Positions 14,694 to 22,613 of a stretch of DNA of 33,863 nt are shown piece by piece. The DNA lies in contig JAJFLQ010000076.1 in NCBI GenBank assembly GCA_021772615.1, positions 1 to 33,863 of the forward strand. The letters are read 5' to 3'. This stretch comes from Verrucomicrobiota bacterium. Its GTDB lineage: Bacteria > Verrucomicrobiota > Lentisphaeria > JABSQK01 > JAJFLO01. Below the pieces are notes generated by a model. It searched no databases. It saw only the letters and a list, made by a program, of their open reading frames with translations, and was not told the DNA's origin. A program made the position numbers and the translations under genes. Each line of letters starts with the position of its first letter. The stretch's first letter is position 1.

Positions 14694-15164
14694 TTGTCGC
14701 AACGTCATAAAGGACCGCTGAACCGTGCGCCACTTCCGATATTACCGCCGGGTACGGCCCTGTTTATTGAGCGGCAGCCGGACACCGACATTGTTATTCC
14801 CGTGGTGACCGGCGAACTGATCGAGGGTGCACTGTACAAGGGGCTCGCGCCGGGGAATACCTTTACCGCACTGGAACACAACGGCAGCCGACGGTCGACC
14901 ACGCTGCAAGATCTGGGACTCAGCGAGATCCTAAATTCCGGTTTGATCGATGTCGATGCCGACCGGTTGTACATCTGGGACGCGGTGCTCGGCGAGTACG
15001 TCGATTTCTGGTTCAGCAACGGCGAGTTATTCGATTCTGCACCGGGCTGGCGGCGCGGCATCGAGCCTGCGGACGACGTCGAACTTGTGCCCGGCGAGGG
15101 TGTTATCATCCAGCGAAACGACGGCGGCGCCGAAGTAAAGTGGTGGATAGACGGGGCACATTGA
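14694..15164 (+). pseudogene. C-terminal fragment of a secreted protein
   Basis: The open frame of about 156 codons has no proper start (only a TTG) and no signal peptide. From about residue 10 it reads as the C-terminal module of a surface protein: LPPGTALFIERQPDTD, NSGLIDVDADRLYIWDAVLGEY, FDSAPGWRRGIEPADDVEL and PGEGVIIQRNDG. This resembles the TIGR02597-type ends seen in Verrucomicrobia-like genomes (recollection only). The two secreted-protein genes that follow share the same general style, so this is probably the truncated first member of a cluster. The missing 5' part lies toward the IS110 and repeat region, so deletion linked to mobile DNA is likely. A stop codon at 14682 closes the frame upstream. 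Confidence 0.55.
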
Positions 15165-15232
15165 TTGTGCATCACACTGACTGTGATTTCGTAATCGATA
15201 CGAAAGGTGAACTTTCAGGAAGAAGATGACTC

Positions 15233-15544
15233 ATGAAAAAGGCGTTGCCCGTGAGCATAAAGCGAGAGAGACTTCACGCATTTTGCCGGCACCATCACGT
15301 TTCAAGATTGGCTTTGTACGGGTCGGTGCTGAACGAAGACTTCGACGAAAACAGCGATATTGATGTCCTCGTTGAGTTTGAACCCGATCACGTCCCGGGC
15401 TATTTCAGGTTGCTGGATATGGAGGAACAGTTATCCGGCATTCTGGGGGGCCGGGTTGTTGATTTGAGAACGCCCAATGAGTTAAGCCGTTATTTTCGGG
15501 AAGACGTGATGAGGGATGCAAGGACAGAATATGTCGCGACGTGA
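15233..15544 (+). CDS. mntA: MntA-type nucleotidyltransferase antitoxin
   Basis: A 103-residue minimal nucleotidyltransferase. The catalytic motif GSX10DXD is complete: GSVLNEDFDENSDID at about residues 30-44, followed by VLVEFEP. A later acidic strand (GGRVVDLRTPNELSRYF) supplies the third Asp. In characterised systems MntA transfers AMP groups to a tyrosine of the HepT toxin and so silences it. AGGAAG lies upstream of the ATG at 15233. The gene overlaps the hepT start by 14 bases, the standard arrangement. The antitoxin looks functional, whereas its partner has lost the residue it would modify. Confidence 0.92.
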   Translation: MKKALPVSIKRERLHAFCRHHHVSRLALYGSVLNEDFDENSDIDVLVEFEPDHVPGYFRLLDMEEQLSGILGGRVVDLRTPNELSRYFREDVMRDARTEYVAT

Positions 15545-15881
15545 TCACGTCCGTATTCGCCACGCTCTTGATGCAATACAGAAAGCAATCCTGTACCTGG
15601 ACGATTGTACCGAAGTCGAATTCCGCTCGGACGAATTGCGCCAACTTGCCGTTGTTCGGCTCCTGGAGATAATCGGAGAGGCAGCTAACGGTGTCAGTCC
15701 CGACTTCCGAAAACGATTCGAAGACGTTCCCTGGAGAAACATGATCGCGATGCGTAACCGCCTTATTGACGGTGATTTTGATGTAGACGATAAAATTGTT
15801 TGGGACACAGTCAAGAGTGAGTTGCCGCCGGTGGCCCGCGTTCTCACGGTGATTTTGCAGAACGACTCCGGGACCGATTGA
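15531..15881 (+). CDS. hepT: HepT-like HEPN protein with degenerate RX4HXY motif
   Basis: A 116-residue HEPN-fold protein of the HepT family, normally an RNase toxin. The family pattern is clear throughout: MSRRDHVRIRHALDAIQKA, ELRQLAVVRLLEIIGEAAN, PWRNMIAMRNRLIDGDFDV and KIVWDTVKSELPP. The usual active-site text is RNRLIHGY, where the His is catalytic and the Tyr is the AMPylation site. Here it reads RNRLIDGD (near residue 80), so both are Asp (codons GAC and GAT), each one transversion away from His (CAC) and Tyr (TAT). The protein is predicted to lack RNase activity and cannot be regulated by tyrosine AMPylation. The ATG at 15531 was chosen because it gives the family's usual N-terminus; one 15 bases earlier is also in frame. 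Confidence 0.92.
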   Translation: MSRRDHVRIRHALDAIQKAILYLDDCTEVEFRSDELRQLAVVRLLEIIGEAANGVSPDFRKRFEDVPWRNMIAMRNRLIDGDFDVDDKIVWDTVKSELPPVARVLTVILQNDSGTD

Positions 15882-15887
15882 TTAATC

Positions 15888-16889
15888 ATGAGGTATCGAT
15901 GGCGCGTCCAGCTCATCTTCGCATTCATGCTGATGTTGCCGGTCGGTGATGCCGCGATTGACTGGGGCGGAGGCAGCGTGCGTTTCCGCGGCAACGATGA
16001 TCAGTTTCTGGACGCCGACAGTGGTATAGCGGTTCTGCTTACCGTACATCAGGGGGACGTGATCGATTTTGCCGAGTTTCTGCCTGGTACTCAGGGAGAC
16101 CTGATAAGCGGAGGGGCAACGCTGTCGGACCACGCCGGCAATATCAACATCGTGCTGACAGTCTCGAACGCGTTCACGTCAGGCTTTCTGCTGAATTCCG
16201 CAATTCCCAATATCAGCCGCGACGAACAGGACACTCACGGGGCAGATGCGGGTGAGCGATTGTATCTGCTGGTCTGGGACCGGCGTACGTTCGAAGGCAA
16301 GGTTCCAGTCGTCGGTAGCCGTTTCATAATTCTGCCGTTTTTCGTTGACGGTGACACGTCGATGCCGGCGACGACCTACGGTAATCTGCCGCCGTCATTG
16401 CCGCTTTCAGCCGTACCGCATATGAACCTGGTTGAAGCAGGGACAACGGTGGAATACGCGCCTGAGAACGCTCGTACGATGCGGTTGGTTTCCGGCTGGA
16501 ACCTGATTTCGCTTCCGCTTATCTCGGAGTCAACGTCCATCGAAACCGTTTTCCAGGGATTGGTAGCCGGGAGTATCTGGTGTTGGGAAACCGAATCCGT
16601 TGCCGGCAGGTTCATTGAACATCGCACAATCGAGAATGCCGGCGGATTCTGGGCGTTCAGCAACACCGGCGGCGCAATCCTGGTGAAGGGAACGGATGAC
16701 GCTGCCGGGCCAGGGACGTTGAAGCAAGGCTGGAATTTGGCCGGCGGCGACGACCGGCCGGTGAGTTCAATCGACAATGTTCGCGTGGTTTGGGATTGGC
16801 ATGCCGAGGAAACGCGGTTCCGCAGAGTAGGCGAAGAAGCTTTGTTGTCAGAAGAACGCGGGTATTGGATTTATATCCAGGCGAATTGA
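15888..16889 (+). CDS. Secreted protein with 'DWGGG' domain and GWNLISL modules
   Basis: A 333-residue exported protein. A signal peptide at about 1-22 (VQLIFAFMLMLPVGDA) is followed directly by AIDWGGGSVRFRG. Residues about 23-190 form a beta-rich domain (VLTVSNAFTSGFLLNSAIPN, ERLYLLVWDRRTFEGK, VVGSRFIILPFFVDG) homologous to that of the protein at 17363. The C-terminal ~140 residues contain two GWNL-type modules: VSGWNLISLPLI…WCWE…GGFWAFS and KQGWNLAGGDD…VVWDWH…RGYWIYIQAN, the last ending the protein. Similar modules end the protease at 18382, suggesting a shared surface, sorting or binding role (inference). The gene starts six bases after hepT and may be read with it by chance. Confidence 0.75.
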   Translation: MRYRWRVQLIFAFMLMLPVGDAAIDWGGGSVRFRGNDDQFLDADSGIAVLLTVHQGDVIDFAEFLPGTQGDLISGGATLSDHAGNINIVLTVSNAFTSGFLLNSAIPNISRDEQDTHGADAGERLYLLVWDRRTFEGKVPVVGSRFIILPFFVDGDTSMPATTYGNLPPSLPLSAVPHMNLVEAGTTVEYAPENARTMRLVSGWNLISLPLISESTSIETVFQGLVAGSIWCWETESVAGRFIEHRTIENAGGFWAFSNTGGAILVKGTDDAAGPGTLKQGWNLAGGDDRPVSSIDNVRVVWDWHAEETRFRRVGEEALLSEERGYWIYIQAN

Positions 16890-17335
16890 ACTCGAAGAAC
16901 GCGACTCTGCCCCGTCGTGGACGGGTCACGGTCTAACTCGCAATCTTAATCGTACTCGTAATCTTAATCTCGCCGTTGATGAGGGTCAAAGATACGTTGC
17001 GCGAGGAAAGCCACAACTGAAGTTGTGAACTCCAACGAAGACGCAAGGTATTACTAGTTGGCCACATACATCGTTCTGTGGGACTCCGGAAATGCCTGAT
17101 ATCGGTGGCCGGGGTCAGAGACCCCGGAATTCTGCGTTACACTCAAAGTCGAATCGATTATGAGTACGATTACGATTGAGATTAAGAAGACGAATTTGGT
17201 AGTTTATTGATCGCTTCCTTGAAGGGGCTTTCTCGAGCCAGTTGGCTCTGTCGGTTCGGAATACAAGGCCAGGATTTCCTGCATCAATGAATTTCCACGT
17301 GCCCAGATTGGGAAAAGACAACATAGACCAGTTTC
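16890..17335. other. Intergenic region with repeats
   Basis: There is no gene. Besides repeat copy E (17011-17048), imperfect inverted copies of a motif like CTTAATCGTACTCGTAATC lie at about 16943-16970 and about 17155-17190 (reverse strand). They bracket the region like the ends of a decayed small element. Confidence 0.45.
17011..17048. repeat. Palindromic repeat family, copy E (single arm)
   Basis: CCACAAC-TGAA-GTTGTG (17011-17027) runs into GAACTCCAACGAAGACGCAAG. In reverse complement it aligns with the left arm of copy D over about 50 bases. The differences inside the stem are compensatory (GA/TC in D versus AC/GT here). This copy shows what the interrupted end of copy D looked like before the IS110 insertion. 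Confidence 0.75.
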
Positions 17336-17362
17336 TTGAGAACCGGGATACGGATAAGACGT

Positions 17363-18322
17363 ATGCATCGCAAACGACAACACACGTTTGGTAGACTCCC
17401 TGTAACGGTAGTTCATGTCTACCTGGCTATCCTCGCGCCTTGTCTGGCTGGCGTCGATTGGGGCGGCGGCAGCGCGGTGTTTCGGGATCACGAGAATGCG
17501 GTGATGACCGACCAGACCGGCCTGGCGGTTTTGGTAGCCGCACCACCCGGGATGCTCATTGATTTCCACAAATTCCTGCCTGCCGATTCCGCCGATCTGA
17601 TTAACCCGGGCCGCACCTTGACTGGCAGTTCCGGCGCCGTAACCACTGTTCTGGCGGTTACAACGAATTTCGTGTCGGGCTTGCTGCTAAATTCCGTGGT
17701 CCCGAATGTGACGAGTGAGACCATGGAAGCTATGGGGGTTGGCGCGGGACAGCATCTGTATGTCCAGGTCTGGGCGGTCGATACGTTTATCAACGGTCAG
17801 CCGGAGGTCGGCAGCCGGTACATCATCTATCAAGCGTTCGTCGACGGTGCTACAACGGCGCCTGCCGTCACTTTCGGCATGGAACCGCCGAATCTTCCAA
17901 CATCGGTGATGGGTGCCGCGGATGTGCCCGAAAGGGTAACCGACGAGTTTCTGGCTAACGGTGATGTCGATCTGTTTCCTGTAATCGTCGATGCCGATCC
18001 GGACCATGTGCTTGGCGGTGAAACGACCGTCTCGTCTACCGTCGAAAACTCCGGTGTCGCAGCGATTGCGGTGTCATTTGATATCGATATCATCCTGTCT
18101 AATGACATCACATTTTTTCCGTGGGATATGAATCCGGCCGACGGCGTTGTGTCGCCTACCGATGCCATCTTTGTGATCAACCGGCTCGCGATGCAGGTCC
18201 CCCCAGCCGCACGCACAGCAGATATCAACGGTGATAGCCTGGGCACGCCTACAGATGCAATAATGGCCATCAACCGTCTCGGCAGGCACATCAATCAGGA
18301 CGTGTTCGAGGTTGCCGAATGA
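17363..18322 (+). CDS. Secreted protein with 'DWGGG' domain, partial CARDB and dockerin-like repeat
   Basis: A 319-residue exported protein, a paralogue of the one at 15888. After a signal peptide (VVHVYLAILAPCLAG) comes VDWGGGSAVFRD and the same beta-rich domain (TTNFVSGLLLNSVVPN, QHLYVQVWAVDTF, GSRYIIYQAFVDG). Around residues 200-255 a CARDB-like strand pattern appears (VDADPDHVLGGETTVSSTV, IDIILSND) but is shorter than a full CARDB domain. The C-terminus has two EF-like dockerin repeats: DMNPADGVVSPTDAIFVINR and DINGDSLGTPTDAIMAINR, with Asp/Asn at the calcium positions. Dockerins bind cohesins or act as calcium-stabilised surface modules; no cohesin is seen here. The ATG at 17363 gives a sensible signal peptide; an upstream TTG is less likely. 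Confidence 0.75.
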   Translation: MHRKRQHTFGRLPVTVVHVYLAILAPCLAGVDWGGGSAVFRDHENAVMTDQTGLAVLVAAPPGMLIDFHKFLPADSADLINPGRTLTGSSGAVTTVLAVTTNFVSGLLLNSVVPNVTSETMEAMGVGAGQHLYVQVWAVDTFINGQPEVGSRYIIYQAFVDGATTAPAVTFGMEPPNLPTSVMGAADVPERVTDEFLANGDVDLFPVIVDADPDHVLGGETTVSSTVENSGVAAIAVSFDIDIILSNDITFFPWDMNPADGVVSPTDAIFVINRLAMQVPPAARTADINGDSLGTPTDAIMAINRLGRHINQDVFEVAE

Positions 18323-18381
18323 TACCTGATCCCAGCTAAATCGCTGTAAGGATGCGGCATGCTGCGTACCTCGGCTCGGAC

Positions 18382-21300
18382 TCATTCGACGATGGTAATG
18401 TGCACCTGGCGATTGGGTTCGTTGAGGTATGCCCAATAGCCGAGCAGCGGCTCCAGATGCGTCGCGGCGATGTACTGTGTGCCGTTCCAGGTCCAAATGG
18501 GACTCGCCACGGCGATGTTGCGGAATATCTCGGCTGCCGTATTGTCGAATGGCACCCGATTCAATGAGATCAGATTCCACCCGGATCTCAACGGAATGTC
18601 GTAATTCGCGGCGGGGATATTGGACGGTGCGTCGTCTATGTCTATAGATTGGTCCGGGCGCGTCCACAGCAGCCAGCGGCCTTCCAGCGCATGCAGGTCC
18701 GATGCTTGTCGAAAACGTCCGGCGGACCAGGCCCACACAACCGGCGGCGCCCCCATCGTTGCCAACACCGTGTCTAGCGGATTCGCGGGTGGAAAGGCCG
18801 CCAGCGACACCAGATTCCACCCCAAACGCATCGGCAAAACATATGCCGTTGGGTCTGTGTCGTTGATAAATTCCTGAAGGTTGCTGAAACCGTCGCCGTC
18901 GTAGTCGTCGTCGGCCTCCTCGTCGGTATCGTCCCAAAACATGCATTCCCAGGCGTCTTGCATACCGTCGCCGTCGCTGTCCTCATTTGCGGAAACTGTA
19001 ACGGCAAAACTCTGTTCGTTGAATGCGCCGTCGGGATCCTCGACCCGCAACGTCACCGCATGATCACCAACATCCGACCCTGTGGGTGTCCCTTGCAGTA
19101 CAAACGCGGCGGTTGTTTCCTCGACAACAGTCAACCAGACCGGCTTTGTCGTTGCGGATACCGTGAGGGAATCGCCGTCTATGTCGACGGTGTCGATGGC
19201 ATAACTGTAGGACAAAGCGGCTATCGCAGCGGTCACCGGCGTACTCGTAAAGTCCGGCGCGTCATTCACATTTGCCACCGTGACAGTAAACATTTGCGTG
19301 TTCACCAGGCCGCTGTTGTCGGTGGCTGTGAGTACAATGGTATGTTCGCCCACGTCGTCGTTGTCCGGTCTGCCGGTGATCATGGCGGTCCCGTTGCCGG
19401 TGTCCGTCACAGCCAACCACTCCGGCAACACCGGTGCTGCGACTGTGATCGTCGTGCCGGTGTCCAGATCGCGCGCCGTGATCGTGTAGGCGTAATCGAT
19501 GTCCTCGGTCGCCGCTGCGACTGGGTAGCTCACGAAAAACGGCGCATCATCAGTATCCTGTCGACCGTAGACCTTGAGGGTCCAGGTCTGGAATGTTCCG
19601 GTATCATCCTGGAATCGATCGGCCGCGCGCAGCGTCCACACGCCGGCGGACGATTCGCCGAAGTGCCGGACGGTACCGAAACGCCAGGCATTGTAGCCGA
19701 AAGACGAGTCGGCGAAGTGGGTTTCCGCCAGCAAGCTGCGCGTGCCCGACGGCGCGGTGAGTTCGATTTCCAGGTCACCCCAGAATGGATGATCCGTGGA
19801 ACTGAAAATAACCTCAACAAACTCGACCTCGAAATCGTCGGTGATCGTCACCGAGTCGGTGCATCCCGCGGGATCATTGTCTGGTATGGGCCCGCCGCAA
19901 TTCGGCGTGGAAGACTGTGATACCGTCAGTTCCGCGCCGGCACTGGTCCATCCTCGTGAGGCCGCGACTGCGGCGGTCGCATTCACACGGCCGAAGCCAT
20001 AGAAATGATTAACTGGATGGCCGGCGCTATTCACTGTCCAGTCCGTATGCTCCGGATCGTTCTGGTCCGCAGTAACGGCGAGGATATGCTGCACGTCGCG
20101 CCACGACAGCGTTGGGTTTTCTGCCAGCATCAAGGCGACCACGCCGGAAACGATCGGCGTCGCGCCGGACGTGCCGCCGAAGCCGCAGTCGTAATTCGTC
20201 GCGCTGTAGCCAGGTGCGCCGGTTCGATCTGTCGTTGTCACGCCGACGCCGTGTCCACCGCTTGGCGCGTTAACGAGGATGTTGGCGCCGTGCTCGGCGT
20301 AGTCCGGAGATACGCCGGCATTAGTGCTTGATGTCACCGCGATGGTGTACCGCGAGTTGGCGTAGCCGTCGTAGTTCGAATTGTCCGGTATGCCGCCGTT
20401 GCCGGCCGCAAACGTATATACACTGCCGTGCCCGCCGCGACCATTGGTCACACCGTCGATGAGCGCCGTTTCCGTAACGTCGGGCAGAAAATCGAGCCAG
20501 TCGACGAGATCGGCGGGGCCCCAGCTATTGTTGTAGATGTCGATGGTCTGCATGTTTCGTGTGAGCGCTTCGGCTTCGTTGGCCAGTCGGACTGTCCGAT
20601 CTCCGCTGAGAAGGCGGTAACCTGCCAATGTCGCCTCCGGGGCAACCCCGCGAACGCCTGTGCCGTTGAATCCTCGCGCCGCCGCCAGTCCGGCAACGGC
20701 CGTTCCGTGCGGATCGTCATCGGGGCCGAGCGGATTGTTGTCGTTGTCGACAAAATCGCGGCTCAGATTCGGCGCCACGTTTGCATTCAGGTCTTCATGG
20801 CCAATCTCAAAATCATTATCGACGATGGCAATGACCGCGCCGTTCCCGGCACGTTGTCCCCATAGCGGCGCGACGTTGATATCCGCGCCGGCCACGCCGT
20901 TACCCTGCTGCGTGTTGCGCAGATGCCAGAGTTCCGCAAGCTGGTCATCGCTATCCGCCGCCGTATCCAGCGCCCGCCAGTTCAACACGATATGGCCGGT
21001 GGCCCTGCCGAATCCGTCGACTGCGATCAAGATCCCGGCGCCGCCCGTCACACTGAATACGATCCGGCTCTGCAGGGAACCGCAGTCGTCATTCTCCGCG
21101 ATTCGGGCACCGGCACTGACGGCTCCGAGCGGATACGCTGCGATAACAGTATCAATGGCGCTGCCGTGCGTATCAAAGGCGAATTGGCCCGATTCCGGCG
21201 CGGTCCACCGAAACCATACCGACGCGTTCAATGTGTCTGCATGCCGGGGTTCCCCGGCTTCTACACTCCCGCCGACACTGCTCGAGACCGCGATGCCTGA

Positions 21301-22602
21301 TGCGCCGGAAATACCGTGCGCCTGTGCAATAGTATCGTTGGGTGGCGTGTAACCCCAGTTTAACACCGTATACCCCTCGCTGGGCGCGTCCTCGCCGTCG
21401 TTTGACCAGCCGTCGATTGCGATGTGGTAGGTAACGCCGGCCGTCGCGAAAAACGACGCCGAACTGTCCAGCCTGCTCCCGTTATTGTCGTTGCCTGCTT
21501 CTTCATCAAGCGTGGCAATCGAGGAGCCGGAGTAGATACCGAGGAGTGTATCCAACACGTCATTGTCAAAACCGAAGCTGCCGGTGGTATTAAATATCAC
21601 CGTTCCCGTTCGGGGTGCGGTCCAGCGATACCAAATCGACGCCCCGCCGAAGTCGCCGCCGTGAAAGGGTTCGAAGTCGAAGTCGATGGTGGCATCGACA
21701 TTCGCGCCCCGTACCACCCCGGATTCGCCGGTTATCACGAGGGCGTCCCCGAATTCGTCGTTTATCGGAAGCCGCTTTGTGACGCGTGTCTGCAACCAGT
21801 TGGGGCAGGCGAAAACGCCGTCTTCCGGTGCGTGCAGGGAATTGACGGTGTCGAGGCTCGCCACCCCGTTGTTGAGAGTGAATACGAAGATATTATCCAG
21901 TCCCAGCGACCGTGCCGCGCCCACGTTGTGCCGCGCGGCCCACGCTGTGAGGTCGGCAGCGGACCAGTCGCGGGGTACGCGCACGATAATCTCGTTTGTC
22001 AGCAAACGCGGTGCTTTATTGCTGCGGCTGTTGCTGCGGCGGCTACGGTAAAACACCGGGCTTACCGTTGTCGCCACTGTGTGCTTTGTGAGCGCACGTG
22101 CACAACGGTGTCGTTCGGCGTCGTCCAGCTCGTTTTCGGTCCGCACGATCGCACAGGTATCGCCCGACTGCATGATTGTGCCGCGGATGCCGGCATCCGT
22201 GAGCGCCTGTTGCAGGACGTCCTGTTTGATAGCTGTACCAGGTCGAAACACGATCGCCAGGGCAGTGTCGTCGCACCAGACCTCGCGTTTGCGCGTACCG
22301 TCATAGTAATAACAGCGGCGGCGGTCGGGCGTCGACAGGATTGCCTGTGACTTCCAGGTCGATTTCCCCTTGGCGCCCGCAGTTCGGCCGCGGGTAGAGG
22401 AGTGCGCGGCAGCCGCGCGTGGCTGGGAGACGCCGGATGACTTGGCCTGCGTGCCGGCCGCCGATACGGACAGGGCCGGGCACAGAATCGTCAGTGATAC
22501 CAGCGCTGCGAACCATGGCTTTGCGCTTGCCGATGTCACCATCATTGCGCTCGATCGCGATGTTGCACGGTCGGTACCATCCGAATAAGGGGGTGTGAGC
22601 AT
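18382..22602 (-). CDS. Large secreted subtilisin/kexin-like protease with multi-domain C-terminus
   Basis: A 1406-residue exported S8 protease. In order: signal peptide (about 28-48), a propeptide-like region, two pre-peptidase-type beta domains (about 280-420 and 425-545, each with a (Y/F)RWTAP core), and the subtilase domain with Asp595 (AIVDNDFEIGHEDL), His632 (DDDPHGTAVAGL), oxyanion Asn735 (FAAGNGG) and Ser812 (GGTSGATPIVSG), so the triad is complete. A P/homo-B domain follows (about 890-1013, DLEIELTAPSGT), as in kexins. Then come two cadherin-like repeats (about 1015-1215), an Asp-rich calcium-binding strip (DSDGDGMQDAWE, DDYDGDGFSNLQEF), and two terminal GWNL(V/I)SL modules. The ATG at 22602 has AAGGA upstream. 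It is the last gene of an operon with a SpoIIE phosphatase and a TIGR03032 protein. Confidence 0.9.
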   Translation of the reverse strand: MLTPPYSDGTDRATSRSSAMMVTSASAKPWFAALVSLTILCPALSVSAAGTQAKSSGVSQPRAAAAHSSTRGRTAGAKGKSTWKSQAILSTPDRRRCYYYDGTRKREVWCDDTALAIVFRPGTAIKQDVLQQALTDAGIRGTIMQSGDTCAIVRTENELDDAERHRCARALTKHTVATTVSPVFYRSRRSNSRSNKAPRLLTNEIIVRVPRDWSAADLTAWAARHNVGAARSLGLDNIFVFTLNNGVASLDTVNSLHAPEDGVFACPNWLQTRVTKRLPINDEFGDALVITGESGVVRGANVDATIDFDFEPFHGGDFGGASIWYRWTAPRTGTVIFNTTGSFGFDNDVLDTLLGIYSGSSIATLDEEAGNDNNGSRLDSSASFFATAGVTYHIAIDGWSNDGEDAPSEGYTVLNWGYTPPNDTIAQAHGISGASGIAVSSSVGGSVEAGEPRHADTLNASVWFRWTAPESGQFAFDTHGSAIDTVIAAYPLGAVSAGARIAENDDCGSLQSRIVFSVTGGAGILIAVDGFGRATGHIVLNWRALDTAADSDDQLAELWHLRNTQQGNGVAGADINVAPLWGQRAGNGAVIAIVDNDFEIGHEDLNANVAPNLSRDFVDNDNNPLGPDDDPHGTAVAGLAAARGFNGTGVRGVAPEATLAGYRLLSGDRTVRLANEAEALTRNMQTIDIYNNSWGPADLVDWLDFLPDVTETALIDGVTNGRGGHGSVYTFAAGNGGIPDNSNYDGYANSRYTIAVTSSTNAGVSPDYAEHGANILVNAPSGGHGVGVTTTDRTGAPGYSATNYDCGFGGTSGATPIVSGVVALMLAENPTLSWRDVQHILAVTADQNDPEHTDWTVNSAGHPVNHFYGFGRVNATAAVAASRGWTSAGAELTVSQSSTPNCGGPIPDNDPAGCTDSVTITDDFEVEFVEVIFSSTDHPFWGDLEIELTAPSGTRSLLAETHFADSSFGYNAWRFGTVRHFGESSAGVWTLRAADRFQDDTGTFQTWTLKVYGRQDTDDAPFFVSYPVAAATEDIDYAYTITARDLDTGTTITVAAPVLPEWLAVTDTGNGTAMITGRPDNDDVGEHTIVLTATDNSGLVNTQMFTVTVANVNDAPDFTSTPVTAAIAALSYSYAIDTVDIDGDSLTVSATTKPVWLTVVEETTAAFVLQGTPTGSDVGDHAVTLRVEDPDGAFNEQSFAVTVSANEDSDGDGMQDAWECMFWDDTDEEADDDYDGDGFSNLQEFINDTDPTAYVLPMRLGWNLVSLAAFPPANPLDTVLATMGAPPVVWAWSAGRFRQASDLHALEGRWLLWTRPDQSIDIDDAPSNIPAANYDIPLRSGWNLISLNRVPFDNTAAEIFRNIAVASPIWTWNGTQYIAATHLEPLLGYWAYLNEPNRQVHITIVE

Positions 22603-22613
22603 CTGATTCCTTC

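Noticed and set aside
18958..22350. Long plus-strand open frames (for example 18958-19920 and 21424-22350)
   Set aside because: They are antisense to the subtilase gene, whose domain order is unambiguous. They show low-complexity, Arg-rich composition and no ribosome-binding sites.
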